In this document: one piece after another, positions 45,078 to 54,613 of the stretch
Numbering within the stretch: the first letter of the stretch is position 1
How the letters are laid out: every line of letters starts with the position of its first letter
Assembly: GCF_003205515.1 (NCBI RefSeq)
Contig: NZ_KZ826481.1
Coordinates: forward strand, 600,660-664,659
Length of the DNA stretch: 64,000 bases
Reading direction: 5' to 3'
DNA from: Litorivita pollutaquae
Lineage (GTDB): Bacteria > Pseudomonadota > Alphaproteobacteria > Rhodobacterales > Rhodobacteraceae
Position numbers and translations under genes: made by a program
Notes under the pieces: model-generated
Databases searched by the model: none
What the model saw: only the letters and a program-made list of their open reading frames with translations
Told to the model about the DNA's origin: nothing

Positions 45078-46048
45078 AGCATGAAAAAATCGGGCACAAT
45101 TTCCTGTATCCGGTCCCACACATAGGCCCGCCGTGGGCTTCTATCCGCAGGTTCATTTGGCTGTGCGGCCCATAGAGACAGCAACCTCACGCCTGCGTAA
45201 AAGCGCAAAACGGCGATGTCGATCTGCGCCTGATAGGCATCAATCCCCGGCGCGGAGACCTCCACCGGGCCCTCTGCCCCCTGCCCGAACCAGATCGCGT
45301 CGTCGACCAGAAGTCTGGCCAAATCCCGCATCGCAGGTGCAGGCGCGATGTTCTCGAAATCAATGCCGGTCACGGTATCCCCCTCCACAAGCAGGTTGCT
45401 CAACGTCATGTCGCCATGGATCACGGCAGCGGGGGTTCTCTGCCCCTCGATCGCGGCGGCCCAGTGTGACAGGGCGGCAAGGCAGCGCGCATATTGTCCG
45501 GCCTGTGGAATATCCCTTTGGCGGGCCAAACGGCGCAGACGCCGCAATGGCGGTGCGGTTTGCACCGGTTGGTCCGACTGCGGCGCAGACCGTTTCGCCC
45601 CGCCGCCTGTCAAAGCGCCGCCGGCCAAATGGAATGCCCCGAGCCATGCACCCGATGCGCGTAACACGCGGATCCGTTCCGCAGAATCTTCAGTCTGTGA
45701 CAGGATTTCCCAAGCAGTCCGGCCCGGCACATGCGACAGCAAAAGCGCGCCGTGATCCGGCGCGGCGGCCAAGAGCCGCACTGTGCCACCGGGAAGGTTA
45801 TGCGCCGCCAAGGCATGCGCCGCGCGGGCGGCCTCGCTCCTCGCAGCATCCACCGGCTGGCGCAGTTTTACAATCAACGGTGCAAATCCATCCCGATCAA
45901 ACCGCAAAACGCCGCGCGCGCCGGTGCCTTCACGCCGCGCGCTGAGCACAACGGCCTGCCACCCTTCTGACGGAAAACCGGCGCGGGGCGCCAACGCCGA
46001 AAACGCCGCGCGGCCGGCGCTCGACACCTGTGCTTTGGGTTCTGTCAT
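45074..46048 (-). CDS. aminoglycoside-phosphotransferase-like kinase (APH family)
   Basis: 324 aa from ATG 46048 (AAAGGCGGG). Kinase-like core: VIHGDMTLSNLLVEGDTVTGIDFENIAPAP has the catalytic HGD, Asn and the DFE metal site. N-terminal part (LIVKLRQP) holds the likely ATP Lys. Substrate unknown; these enzymes act on many hydroxyl compounds. Lies opposite to the ribosomal block. Confidence 0.82.
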   Translation of the reverse strand: MTEPKAQVSSAGRAAFSALAPRAGFPSEGWQAVVLSARREGTGARGVLRFDRDGFAPLIVKLRQPVDAARSEAARAAHALAAHNLPGGTVRLLAAAPDHGALLLSHVPGRTAWEILSQTEDSAERIRVLRASGAWLGAFHLAGGALTGGGAKRSAPQSDQPVQTAPPLRRLRRLARQRDIPQAGQYARCLAALSHWAAAIEGQRTPAAVIHGDMTLSNLLVEGDTVTGIDFENIAPAPAMRDLARLLVDDAIWFGQGAEGPVEVSAPGIDAYQAQIDIAVLRFYAGVRLLSLWAAQPNEPADRSPRRAYVWDRIQEIVPDFFML

Positions 46049-46152
46049 TGCCCGCCTTTGCTCTACTGCGCCTGCCATGTTTCCCCGTGCTCCGATATTC
46101 ACGCCACAGGCGCGTGTAAATCGACCATACACTTCCCCGTCACCAGATATTT

Positions 46153-46263
46153 ATGCGTCCTACATTTCTCGCAGCCCTGCAGATGACGATGATGGGCGCG
46201 ACGGTGAGCCTAGGACGCGCGGAAAGGATTTTCAATCGGGCGCGGATCGCTTATCAGACGTGA
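46153..46263 (+). CDS. possible 36-aa ORF upstream of trmD
   Basis: ATG 46153 to TGA 46261-46263, ending one base before the trmD ATG. Sequence starts MRPTFLAALQMTMMGATV. No ribosome site of note. It may be a leader peptide or chance. Confidence 0.25.
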   Translation: MRPTFLAALQMTMMGATVSLGRAERIFNRARIAYQT

Positions 46264-46264
46264 T

Positions 46265-47095
46265 ATGAGCAATCCCTCCGATACACCTGCGCCGCAGCCT
46301 GCTGCACCGGCCGCCCGCTCGCACGGGCGCAAATCCATTTCTGCCACCTTGCGCCCGCGTGTTTTGATGGGCGAGGCCCCGCGTCTGGCGCGAGTCTGGA
46401 CCGCGCGAATTATCACGCTCTTTCCCGAAGCTTTCCCTGGTGTGTTAGGCGAAAGCCTGACCGGCAAGGCGCTCAAGGAAGAGGCTTGGGCGCTTGAGAC
46501 GATTGATCTGCGGCCCTACGGCATTGGCAAACACAAGAATGTTGATGACACGCCCGCGGGCGGCGGTGCGGGTATGGTGATCCGCGCGGATGTGCTTGGC
46601 CCCGCGATTGACGAGGCATTGGCACGCGCCAAGGGGCGGACGCGACTGATCTATCTCTCGCCGCGCGGACGCCGGTTCGATCAAGCCATGGCACGCGATT
46701 GGGCGGCGGGCGGCGGCGTCACGTTGATCTGCGGGCGCTTCGAGGGGATCGACGAGCGGGTGATCGAAGAATACCGCATCGAGGAAGTATCTTTAGGGGA
46801 TTTTGTCCTCACCGGCGGCGAAATCGCGGCGCAGGCGATGTTGGATGCGACGGTGCGATTGTTGCCGGGGGTATTAGGCAACGCCGAGAGCATCGAAGAC
46901 GAAAGCCATTCTGCGGGCCTGTTGGAGCATCCGCAATACACCCGCCCCGCCGAATGGAAGGGCCGCGCCATCCCGCCGGTTTTAATGTCCGGCCACCACG
47001 GCAAAATCGCGCAGTGGCGGTTGGCCACCGCCGAAGACATCACCCGCCAGCGCCGTCCCGACATGTGGGCGGACTATCAAAACCGCGAAGACTGA
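46265..47095 (+). CDS. trmD: tRNA (guanine-37-N1)-methyltransferase
   Basis: 276 aa. WTARIITLFPEAFPGVLGESLTGKAL begins the SPOUT domain, with GGGAGMVIRADVLGPAID, LICGRFEGIDERVIEEY and SLGDFVLTGGEIAAQAMLDA forming the knot. A 45-residue N-terminal extension (SHGRKSISATLRPR) is typical in Rhodobacterales as far as I know. Methylates G37 to stop frameshifts. Confidence 0.95.
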   Translation: MSNPSDTPAPQPAAPAARSHGRKSISATLRPRVLMGEAPRLARVWTARIITLFPEAFPGVLGESLTGKALKEEAWALETIDLRPYGIGKHKNVDDTPAGGGAGMVIRADVLGPAIDEALARAKGRTRLIYLSPRGRRFDQAMARDWAAGGGVTLICGRFEGIDERVIEEYRIEEVSLGDFVLTGGEIAAQAMLDATVRLLPGVLGNAESIEDESHSAGLLEHPQYTRPAEWKGRAIPPVLMSGHHGKIAQWRLATAEDITRQRRPDMWADYQNRED

Positions 47096-47402
47096 CACGA
47101 ATACCGGACAATGCGCGCGCATCGCCTGTAGAAAAAGGGCTGCGGGCACCAACAAGGCTTGATTTCGCCCCCCATCCACCGTATCAGCAGCCCGTTCGGG
47201 GCCGGAATCGGTCTACGGACCTGTTTGACGTTCCAATGCCGCATCTTCTTCGGTGCACCGCAGGGGCAAAAACAGACCTGATAAGATAACGATGACCTGA
47301 TCTCTTGCGGGCGCCTTTCGGGGCGGACCCGGTGAAGACGAAGAGCTCTGAGGACACGCAAACTTCGTGGAATAAACCGCGAGCATATTTAGGAGACTGG
47401 CG
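47096..47402. other. 307-nt gap between trmD and rplS
   Basis: Longer than usual for a co-transcribed pair, so rplS probably has its own promoter or leader. I see no convincing gene or promoter. TAGGAGA precedes rplS. Confidence 0.5.
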
Positions 47403-47786
47403 ATGAACCTGATCGCTCAACTCGAAGCGGAACAAGTGTCCGCTCTGGGGAAAGACATCCCCGATTTTAAGGCCGGCGACACCATTCGCGTTGGCTACAA
47501 AGTGACCGAAGGCACCCGTTCGCGCGTGCAGAACTACGAAGGCGTTTGCATCAGCCGTAAGAACGGCAAAGGCATCGCAGGCTCGTTCACGGTCCGTAAG
47601 ATTTCCTTTGGTGAAGGCGTCGAACGTGTGTTCCCGCTGCACTCGACCAACATCGACCACATCGAAGTTGTGCGTCGTGGCCGTGTGCGCCGTGCGAAAC
47701 TCTACTATCTGCGCTCGCGTCGCGGCAAATCCGCCCGTATCGCCGAAGTCACCAACTACAAGCCGCTCTCGGGCGCCAAAGCATAA
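47403..47786 (+). CDS. rplS: 50S ribosomal protein L19
   Basis: 127 aa. [37 protein letters not shown] and [18 protein letters not shown] are L19 throughout; the family's [18 protein letters not shown] occurs near the end. Supports the 30S-50S bridge. Confidence 0.98.
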   Translation: MNLIAQLEAEQVSALGKDIPDFKAGDTIRVGYKVTEGTRSRVQNYEGVCISRKNGKGIAGSFTVRKISFGEGVERVFPLHSTNIDHIEVVRRGRVRRAKLYYLRSRRGKSARIAEVTNYKPLSGAKA

Positions 47787-47797
47787 GGATCGGCGAG

Positions 47798-48019
47798 ATG
47801 AAAAAAGATATTCACCCCGATTACCACTTCATCAACGTCAAAATGACCGATGGAACTGTCCTGCAAATGCGCTCCACATGGGGCAAAGAGGGCGACACCA
47901 TGTCCCTCGACATCGACCCGACCGTGCACCCTGCATGGACCGGCGGTGGCACACGTTTGATGGATGCCGGCGGCCGCGTGTCGAAGTTCAAAAACAAATA
48001 TGCAGGTCTTGGCTTCTAA
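47798..48019 (+). CDS. rpmE: 50S ribosomal protein L31 (Cys-free type)
   Basis: 73 aa, 11 nt after rpl[20 protein letters not shown] starts the family and [15 protein letters not shown] ends it. No zinc cysteines are seen, so it is the C- minus form. Ends at a terminator. Confidence 0.95.
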   Translation: MKKDIHPDYHFINVKMTDGTVLQMRSTWGKEGDTMSLDIDPTVHPAWTGGGTRLMDAGGRVSKFKNKYAGLGF

Positions 48020-48043
48020 AAGCCCCGCCCTTTGCGATATACG

Positions 48044-48071
48044 AAACGCCGCCCTTCGGGGCGGCGTTTTT
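48044..48071 (+). terminator. Rho-independent terminator after rpmE
   Basis: AAACGCCGCCC, TTCG loop, GGGCGGCGTTTTT. A tetraloop with an ideal T-run; ends the ribosomal protein block. Confidence 0.95.
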
Positions 48072-48162
48072 GGTTTGCAGATCGCCCTATGTGCGACTGC
48101 AAATCACATAATGGATGAGACGGCGCAGCCGCCTCATGCCGCCGGATTGCTCTTCGAATAGA

Positions 48163-48843
48163 TCACTCATCAAACCCAACAAAGCGCGCGGTGTCCTCGA
48201 CGCTACGGCGGGTGGACACCACGCCATTGGCTTCGAATGTCTCGTCCGGCCATCCCATTGCAACACAGGTCATGATGACCTGATCCTCCGGAATTTGCGC
48301 GTGTTCGCGCACCACCGGCGATTGCATGATGCCTTGACCGTTGATCACCGTGCCCAATCCGCGATCCCATGCGGCCAAAACCAAACCGTAGGTGACCGCG
48401 CCCAAATCGAAATGCCCAATGGTGCCCTGATTTTCTACAGATTTATCGAAGGTGACGACAACCGACACCGGCGCGTCGAACTGCCGAAATCCGCGCATCA
48501 CCCAATCCTGACGGCGCTCTTTATCGTCGCGCGCGATCCCCATAGCCGCGAACAATTGTTTGGCGATGCCCACTTGGCGGTCGCGGTGCACGCCTTCATA
48601 GGCGCCGTGATCGGGGATCTCGCGCTGTGGCGGCACTCCGGCGAGCATCCGTTCGGAATTGCCCTTGCGCACGGCCTCTAATGGCGCGCCCGTCAGCACA
48701 TGAAAATGCCACGGCTGTGTGTTCATCGATGACGGCGCGCGGCTGGCCAAGGCGATGATGTCTTCGAGCAATGCGCGCGGCACCGGATCAGGTTTATAGC
48801 CGCGAATGCTGCGCCGCCCTTGCATTGCCTGAGTCAATTCCAT
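48163..48843 (-). CDS. nitroreductase-family flavoprotein
   Basis: 226 aa, AAGGAG site. MQGRRSIRGYKPDPVPRALLEDIIALASRAPSSMNTQPWHFHVL is the FMN-binding opening. HFDLGAVTYGLVLAAWDRGLGTV follows. Uses NAD(P)H to reduce nitro or quinone compounds. It differs from BluB by lacking the VGLSQPW motif. Confidence 0.9.
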   Translation of the reverse strand: MELTQAMQGRRSIRGYKPDPVPRALLEDIIALASRAPSSMNTQPWHFHVLTGAPLEAVRKGNSERMLAGVPPQREIPDHGAYEGVHRDRQVGIAKQLFAAMGIARDDKERRQDWVMRGFRQFDAPVSVVVTFDKSVENQGTIGHFDLGAVTYGLVLAAWDRGLGTVINGQGIMQSPVVREHAQIPEDQVIMTCVAMGWPDETFEANGVVSTRRSVEDTARFVGFDE

Positions 48844-49129
48844 CTGTGGCTCTCCTTTTCCTGTGAGTTGTCAGGATCGTTAACCACAGGCCGTGAAGGG
48901 TCAAGGACGCCCCCGCATTTGGCAAAACTGCGTTGCGTCACTTTCACCCGCGCGCGAGGCGCAAGCGATGCAGAATTGCCGCCCTCGCACACGCAATCAT
49001 GCTTGGCCTGCCTCAAAACTTCCCATATGAGGCGAGCATACATATAGTAGCCTTCAACAAGCTGTCCGCTATGTGTCGCATCGCATGCGGCATAGCGGAC
49101 AACAGCAGGCGATCGGCAGAGGACAGAAC

Positions 49130-49939
49130 ATGGCGCATATCATTGTTGTCGGCAACGAAAAGGGCGGTGCGGGGAAATCCACCGTTTCGATCCATGTGGC
49201 GACCGCCTTGGCCCGCATGGGGCATCGCGTGGCGGTTCTGGATCTCGACCTGCGGCAAAAGACCTTTGCCCGCTATACCGAGAACCGCAAACGGTTTATG
49301 GCCGAGGCCGGGCTCGACCTGCCCTTCCCTGCCTATCACGATCTACCAGAGGTCGATCCAGCCAGCTTGCAACCCGGCGAGAACATCTATGACCATCGCC
49401 TGTCCGCAGCGGTTGCGGCGCTTGAACCGGACAATGATTTCATTTTGATCGACTGCCCGGGATCGCACACGCGGCTCAGTCAGGTTGCACATTCGCTGGC
49501 CGACACTCTGGTGACGCCGCTGAACGACAGTTTCATTGATTTTGACCTATTGGCCCGCATCGACGGCGATGGTGAAAAAATCCTCGGCCCGTCGGTCTAT
49601 TCCGAAATGGTGTGGAATGCGCGGCAACTTCGGGCGCAGGCGGGATTGAAACCCATCGATTGGGTGGTGCTGCGCAACCGCCTTGGCGCCCAGAATATGG
49701 TCAACAAGGCCAAGATGGAAAAAGCGATCGAACGGCTTGCCAAGCGCATCGGCTTCCGCGTCGCTCCGGGATTTAATGAACGGGTGATCTTCCGCGAATT
49801 GTTCCCGCGTGGATTGACGCTTCTGGACCTTAAAGACATCGGCGTGAAGGGGCTCAACATCTCCAACATCGCCGCGCGACAAGAATTGCGCGACCTGATG
49901 AAATCGCTGAAACTGCCCGGCGTCGACGTCAACTTTTAG
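49130..49939 (+). CDS. mipZ: cell-division plane positioning ATPase MipZ
   Basis: 269 aa from ATG 49130. MAHIIVVGNEKGGAGKSTVSIHVATAL holds the deviant Walker A (KGGAGKST), LDLDLRQKTFARYTENR follows, then LIDCPGSHTRLSQVAHSLADTLVTPLNDSFIDFDLLARID. This fits MipZ better than ParA. In alphaproteobacteria it forms a gradient from the poles that blocks FtsZ. No parAB next to it. Confidence 0.93.
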   Translation: MAHIIVVGNEKGGAGKSTVSIHVATALARMGHRVAVLDLDLRQKTFARYTENRKRFMAEAGLDLPFPAYHDLPEVDPASLQPGENIYDHRLSAAVAALEPDNDFILIDCPGSHTRLSQVAHSLADTLVTPLNDSFIDFDLLARIDGDGEKILGPSVYSEMVWNARQLRAQAGLKPIDWVVLRNRLGAQNMVNKAKMEKAIERLAKRIGFRVAPGFNERVIFRELFPRGLTLLDLKDIGVKGLNISNIAARQELRDLMKSLKLPGVDVNF

Positions 49940-50258
49940 GTCCGGCATTGTGCCAGATGAGCCATGTTACAGCGCGGCCATCTAAAACCGCTGTGGGGCG
50001 CGTCCCCGGTGATACGTCGGCTTGGCTAAACGACAAAATGGTTTGGATGTGCCGACCAGAGCAGCGGCCAGCTTTTGACCGCCTCGCTTGAGCAGACCGC
50101 ACCCGCGCTTCGCAGACGGGTCAATGAGCACGCCGAAGACAGCGCCGATGCGGCGGATGAAACCGGGCCGGATGCGGATTAGGTCCTGCAAAACGCCTTG
50201 CGTGTGTGCCTGCGCGCTGCCACCTTTGGCCTTTCCCACCGTGGCAAGGAGATCCCTC
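49940..50258. other. 319-nt gap between mipZ and an aldolase gene
   Basis: A short open frame (about 50030-50180) reads as an acidic C-terminal-like peptide (LRRRVNEHAEDSADAADE), which could be a remnant. No start or ribosome site. Nothing else seen. Confidence 0.4.
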
Positions 50259-51026
50259 ATGCCCGCCCCAAAAAATGAATTTAAAGCGGCGCTTGCGCGC
50301 GGCGAGGTGCAAATCGGTGCCTGGTGCGGCATGGCCAATGCCTATGCCGCCGAGATCATGGCGACAGCAGGGTTTAACTGGCTGGTGCTCGACAATGAAC
50401 ATGCCCCCAATGATCTGCGTTCGACCTTGGCGCAGATGCAGGCGATGCAGGGATCGGCAACCCATCCCGTGGTGCGCATTCCGGTGGGCGAGACCTGGAT
50501 GGTCAAACAAATGCTCGACGCCGGCGCGCAAACCATCCTTGTGCCGATGATCGAAAGCGGCACAGAGGCCGCCGAAATGGCGCGCGCGATGCGCTATCCG
50601 CCGCATGGGGTGCGCGGTGTGGGCGCGAACATGGCACGGGCGTCGAAATTCGGCGCAATTGCCGATTACCTGCACACCGCCAATGACGAGGTATGCCTGT
50701 TGGTGCAGGTCGAAAGCCGCGCGGCGATGGCTGCGTTGGACGATATTTTGGCTGTGGAGGGGGTCGATGGTGTGTTCATCGGGCCGGCGGATCTTTCTGC
50801 CGATATGGGGCATTTGGGGAACACCACCGCGCCCGAAGTCTCTGCGGAGATCAGGGACGCCATCGCGCGGATCAATGCCGCAGGCAAATTTTCCGGTATC
50901 CTCGGGACCGATGACACCATGCCGGGGCAGTATCTGGAATGGGGCGCGACATTCGTTGCCGTGGGCGTGGATGTCACGCTTTTGGCGCGGGCTGCACGTG
51001 CCAAAGCCGCGCAATGGCGCCCATAG
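50259..51026 (+). CDS. HpcH/HpaI-type aldolase
   Basis: 255 aa from ATG 50259. WLVLDNEHAPNDLR, VVRIPVGE (Arg), VQVESRAAMAALDDILAVEGVDGVFIGPADLSADMG (Glu and Asp metal ligands). Class II pyruvate aldolase, close to 4-hydroxy-2-oxo-heptanedioate aldolase. No pathway neighbours, so the substrate is open. Confidence 0.9.
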   Translation: MPAPKNEFKAALARGEVQIGAWCGMANAYAAEIMATAGFNWLVLDNEHAPNDLRSTLAQMQAMQGSATHPVVRIPVGETWMVKQMLDAGAQTILVPMIESGTEAAEMARAMRYPPHGVRGVGANMARASKFGAIADYLHTANDEVCLLVQVESRAAMAALDDILAVEGVDGVFIGPADLSADMGHLGNTTAPEVSAEIRDAIARINAAGKFSGILGTDDTMPGQYLEWGATFVAVGVDVTLLARAARAKAAQWRP

Positions 51027-51093
51027 CACCCCCCTCGCAAATCATTACAGCAGACCAAAGGCCAGATTGGCCATACGGACACGGATCACCGCC

Positions 51094-51318
51094 TCAATTG
51101 ACGTAGCGCGCCACGACTTTGACAAAGGCTTCGGGCACGTCGTCGATGGTATACCCGCCGGGCTTTTGCGACATCGCCCATGCGGACAGCGCCCCACCCG
51201 CGATCAAAGCAAAGGCCGCCACACGCGGCGCACGCCCATCGGAAAAGGCCGAAATCACTGCCGGAATGGAAAAAACAACAATCATCAAGCCGACAACCAA
51301 GGCCAGATCCGAATCCAT
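51094..51318 (-). CDS. small membrane protein, conserved hypothetical
   Basis: 74 aa. Two helices (LALVVGLMIVVFSIPAVISAF and VAAFALIAGGALSAWAM) and a C-terminal soluble tail (DDVPEAFVKVVARYV). Upstream of pyk on the same strand orientation, but 43 nt past its start direction wise it lies downstream. Function unknown. Confidence 0.75.
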   Translation of the reverse strand: MDSDLALVVGLMIVVFSIPAVISAFSDGRAPRVAAFALIAGGALSAWAMSQKPGGYTIDDVPEAFVKVVARYVN

Positions 51319-51361
51319 ATACTCATCCTCACGCTAATCTGTCGTTAACCATGGCGTCAGC

Positions 51362-52807
51362 TTACTCTGGATCAGAGGCGTAAATCAATCTTTCCTCACA
51401 AGGCGCAACACGCAGGATGTTGGTGGTGCCCGGCACGTTGAAGGGCACGCCGGCCATGACGACGATTTGATCGTCCTTGGTGGCAAAACCTTGGCTACGG
51501 GCGGCGCGCGCGGCATTGATCACCGCCTGTTTGAACCGGCCAAGTTCAGAGGTCATCACGCAATTGATCCCCCAAGACAACGCCAAACGCCGCGCGGTGC
51601 TGCGTTCACTGGTCATGGCGATGATGGGCACGCGGGGTTTTTCACGCGCGGTCAAAAGCGCGGTGGTGCCGCTTTGAGTAAAGCAGCAGATCACTTTGAT
51701 ATGGGCGGCTTCGGCGATCTCGCGCGCGGCGGCAACGATGCCGTCGGCCACGGTGACCCGCACGGGACGGCGCGAGGCTTCGATCACTTCTCGGTAGGTC
51801 TCGTCGTTCTCCACCTCGGACGCGACATTGGTCATCGTGGTCACCGCTTCGACCGGATAGGAGCCCGCTGCGGATTCTGCCGACAGCATAATCGCATCAG
51901 TGCCCTCATAGATCGCGGTGGCGACATCGGACACCTCGGCCCGGGTCGGCATCGGGCTGTCGATCATCGATTCGAGCATCTGCGTCGCCACAATCACCGG
52001 TTTGGCCGCCGCGCGACATTTGCGGATGATACGTTTTTGGATCGGCGGAACATTTTGCACCGGCAATTCAACGCCCAAATCACCGCGTGCCACCATGATG
52101 CCATCGGAAACCGCGAGGATGTCATCGATGCATTTGACCGCCGAAGGTTTTTCGATTTTCGACAAAATCGCGGCGCGGCCACCGGCCAAGGCCCGCGCTT
52201 CGGTCACGTCTTCGGGCCGCTGCACAAAGCTCAGCGCCAACCAATCAACCCCCAATTGGCAGACAAACTCCAAATCGGCGCGGTCCTTTCCGGACAGGGC
52301 TGCGAGGGGCAAGACCACATCGGGCACATTGACGCCCTTGCGATTGGAAATCGTGCCACCGTTAAGCACTTCGCAATCGGCGAAATCGGCGCCGCAAGCG
52401 GTGACTTTCAGGCTGATTTTTCCGTCATTGACCAACAAGCGTGCGCCAACCTCGAGCGCGGCAAAAATTTCCGGATGCGGCAAGCGCACACGGCTCAACG
52501 TGCCTTCGGCCTCGTCCAGATCAAGCCGGAAGGCCGCGCCTTCGATCAACTCTTCGGAGCCGTTGGCAAAGGTGCCGACCCGCAATTTCGGGCCCTGCAA
52601 ATCGGCCAAAATCCCGATCGGCGTGTCGAGGTCTTTTTCGATCTGTCGGATGATCCGGTGTTTTTCACGGATTTCATCATGCTGCCCGTGGCTCATATTG
52701 AGGCGAAACACATCTGCCCCCGCTTCATGCAGGGCGCGGATCATCTCGTAGGTTTCCGAGGCTGGGCCAAGTGTGGCAACGATTTTGGTATTGCGGTGAC
52801 GCCTCAT
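51362..52807 (-). CDS. pyk: pyruvate kinase
   Basis: 481 aa. RNTKIVATLGPASET, the metal and phosphate site MVARGDLGVELPVQNVP, ATQMLESMIDSPMPTRAEVSDVATA and AIMLSAESAAG. C-terminal allosteric domain is complete. Converts PEP to pyruvate with ATP formation. The small membrane gene follows it in the transcript. Confidence 0.97.
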   Translation of the reverse strand: MRRHRNTKIVATLGPASETYEMIRALHEAGADVFRLNMSHGQHDEIREKHRIIRQIEKDLDTPIGILADLQGPKLRVGTFANGSEELIEGAAFRLDLDEAEGTLSRVRLPHPEIFAALEVGARLLVNDGKISLKVTACGADFADCEVLNGGTISNRKGVNVPDVVLPLAALSGKDRADLEFVCQLGVDWLALSFVQRPEDVTEARALAGGRAAILSKIEKPSAVKCIDDILAVSDGIMVARGDLGVELPVQNVPPIQKRIIRKCRAAAKPVIVATQMLESMIDSPMPTRAEVSDVATAIYEGTDAIMLSAESAAGSYPVEAVTTMTNVASEVENDETYREVIEASRRPVRVTVADGIVAAAREIAEAAHIKVICCFTQSGTTALLTAREKPRVPIIAMTSERSTARRLALSWGINCVMTSELGRFKQAVINAARAARSQGFATKDDQIVVMAGVPFNVPGTTNILRVAPCEERLIYASDPE

Positions 52808-53097
52808 CGGATGATCCTTCTTTTGTGGCCCTTCGGCCTTTTGGCCGCGCCTACTGCCACCATATCAAGGGCACAGCGGGACGCAATCGGTGCATGTGGC
52901 GGCTATTGGTCTCATATCACAGCGCCATGCGAGAGGGGCCGTGAAAACGCATGGGTGGACGCCGATAGGTTCTCACGATTAACATCAAAATCCAACCGGA
53001 GATGATAACGCTAACGCCGCTGCATCTTCTATTGCTCAATTCCAATTGCGAGACAACTCCCCTATGTCTAACAGAGCACAAATGACGCGAGGATGAC

Positions 53098-53838
53098 ATG
53101 ACATACGCGCCTTACCACATTCTCGGGCCAGACCGGTCAAGCCGCTGGTTGCTGGCCTGTGACCACGCGGCGCATACGGTGCCGGAGTTTATTGCCGGCG
53201 GCAATTTGGGCCTCCCCCCCGAGGATATGGCACGTCACATCGCTTATGATCCCGGCGCGGCAGGATTAAGCCGCGCCTTGGCCGATATTCTTGATGCGCC
53301 CGCCATTTTGTCAAATTTTTCGCGCTTGGTGATCGACCCAAATCGCGGCGAAGACGATCCAACGTTGCTGATGAAACTATATGATGGCACGATCATTCCC
53401 GCCAACCGCCATGCCGGTACTGCGGAGCGCGATCTGAGGTTGAACCGCTGTTACCGCCCCTATCACACCGCCCTGTCTGAGTTGGCCGCGCGGCGGACGG
53501 ATACGGCGATCATATCGGTGCACAGCTTTACGCGGCAGTTGCGCGGACGGCCGCCGCGCCCTTGGCATATCGGCGTGCTCTATGCCTCTGACCAACGGAT
53601 CGCCAAACCGCTGCTGCGCATGCTCCGGGCCGAGCCGGATCTTTGCGTCGGCGCCAATGAACCTTACGCCGGACACATTCCCGGCGATACGCTTGCGCGC
53701 CATGCGATTGCCTATGAGCGACCAAACGTCCTTTTGGAATTGTGCAATGATTTGATCGAAACCGACGCACAGCAACGGGCATGGGCGGCGCGGATCGCGC
53801 CGATGCTCAACGCCGCATTGGCAGAGGCGGGATGTTAA
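53098..53838 (+). CDS. N-formylglutamate amidohydrolase family protein
   Basis: 246 aa with a GAGGA site. LLACDHAAHTVPEF, RLVIDPNRGEDDPTLL, SVHSFTRQLRGRPRP-type and HIGVLYASD match FGase, a zinc hydrolase. No histidine-degradation genes are adjacent, so it may act on other N-formyl or peptide substrates. Confidence 0.87.
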   Translation: MTYAPYHILGPDRSSRWLLACDHAAHTVPEFIAGGNLGLPPEDMARHIAYDPGAAGLSRALADILDAPAILSNFSRLVIDPNRGEDDPTLLMKLYDGTIIPANRHAGTAERDLRLNRCYRPYHTALSELAARRTDTAIISVHSFTRQLRGRPPRPWHIGVLYASDQRIAKPLLRMLRAEPDLCVGANEPYAGHIPGDTLARHAIAYERPNVLLELCNDLIETDAQQRAWAARIAPMLNAALAEAGC

Positions 53839-54182
53839 ACCGCCGCATATAACTTGCACACCTCTGCCACCGACACCCAAGCGGCACAGGCAGCCATCCC
53901 TCCAAGCGATTATTAGGACGCCCCGACGTTCGGGCCACAAGAAGGCACATATGGCGCGCCAAACACGCCGCATCTGTCGCCCTGTGTGCGCAAAACGGCC
54001 CCGGCGCGACAAATCCCCACGCGAGTGCCGATGCATGCCGGACCTGTGTGCGAAGCGCGGCGCGGCCCGCATCCCTGTCCCTTTCACGATCACCAAGCGC
54101 ACCTACGACTTTTCGCCCGCTCTGGCCCGCCGCACGCCAACGCTATAACATCGGTCAAACCGCCTGTTTTGGAGACACGCCT
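53839..54182. other. 344-nt gap with a questionable Cys-rich frame
   Basis: Holds a frame 53951-54148 (65 aa) with a GAAGG site and two CAKR elements with cysteines nearby (CRPVCAKRP). It ends in an Arg-rich tail. No family seen, so it may be chance. Otherwise empty. Confidence 0.35.
53951..54148 (+). CDS. possible 65-aa Cys/Arg-rich protein
   Basis: ATG 53951 with GAAGG seven bases before. Six cysteines in the first 35 residues, including VCAKRP and LCAKRG, could bind metal. Strongly basic. Ends 34 nt before the DUF1244 gene. I do not recognise it and the frame may be spurious. Confidence 0.25.
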   Translation: MARQTRRICRPVCAKRPRRDKSPRECRCMPDLCAKRGAARIPVPFTITKRTYDFSPALARRTPTL

Positions 54183-54503
54183 ATGGATATCGACGACCAA
54201 ACCCGCATCGAAATCGAAGCCGCCGCCTTTCGCACCCTGCGCGCGCATTTGATGGAAAAACGCCCCGATGTGCAGAACATCGACCTGATGAACATGGCCG
54301 GATTTTGCCGCAACTGTCTGAGCCGCTGGTATCAGGAGGCCGCCAATGAGCGCGGCCTGGAAATGAGCAAAGAGACGGCCCGCGAAATCTATTACGGCAT
54401 GCCCTATGACGATTGGAAAGCCCAAAGCCAGACCGAGGCCAGCGCCGAAAAGCAGGCGGCGTTCAAAGACGCCTTTGCCAAGAATGTCGGCGACGCAGGT
54501 TAA
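54183..54503 (+). CDS. DUF1244 protein
   Basis: 106 aa from ATG 54183 (GGAG site). FRTLRAHLMEKRPDVQNIDLMNMAGFCRNCLSRWYQEAANERG and MPYDDWKAQSQTEAS are the DUF1244 signatures with the conserved CRNC pair. Function unknown; cysteines suggest metal or redox use. Confidence 0.88.
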   Translation: MDIDDQTRIEIEAAAFRTLRAHLMEKRPDVQNIDLMNMAGFCRNCLSRWYQEAANERGLEMSKETAREIYYGMPYDDWKAQSQTEASAEKQAAFKDAFAKNVGDAG

Positions 54504-54546
54504 CCGGCCGCTGTTTTAACGCATCCGCCCGCGCCGCATTAATCCC

Positions 54547-54574
54547 CCGCGCGCCCATCCGATTGGGCGCGCGG
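54547..54574. terminator. hairpin between convergent DUF1244 and dat genes
   Basis: CCGCGCGCCC, ATCCGATT loop, GGGCGCGCGG, a 10-bp perfect stem. Only TAGATTATC follows, so it may end transcripts from both sides weakly. Confidence 0.5.
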
Positions 54575-54613
54575 TAGATTATCCTTATCAGATATGCGAC
54601 CGCCCCAGAGGGA

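Noticed and set aside
44277-46048. Defence or antibiotic-resistance island (sulfotransferase plus APH-like kinase)
   Set aside because: Both fit general metabolic families, GC and codon use match neighbours and no mobile signature is present.
46140-46160. Another copy of the dispersed repeat (CAGATATTTATGCG)
   Set aside because: Only the GATATTT core matches; the flanking conserved blocks are absent.
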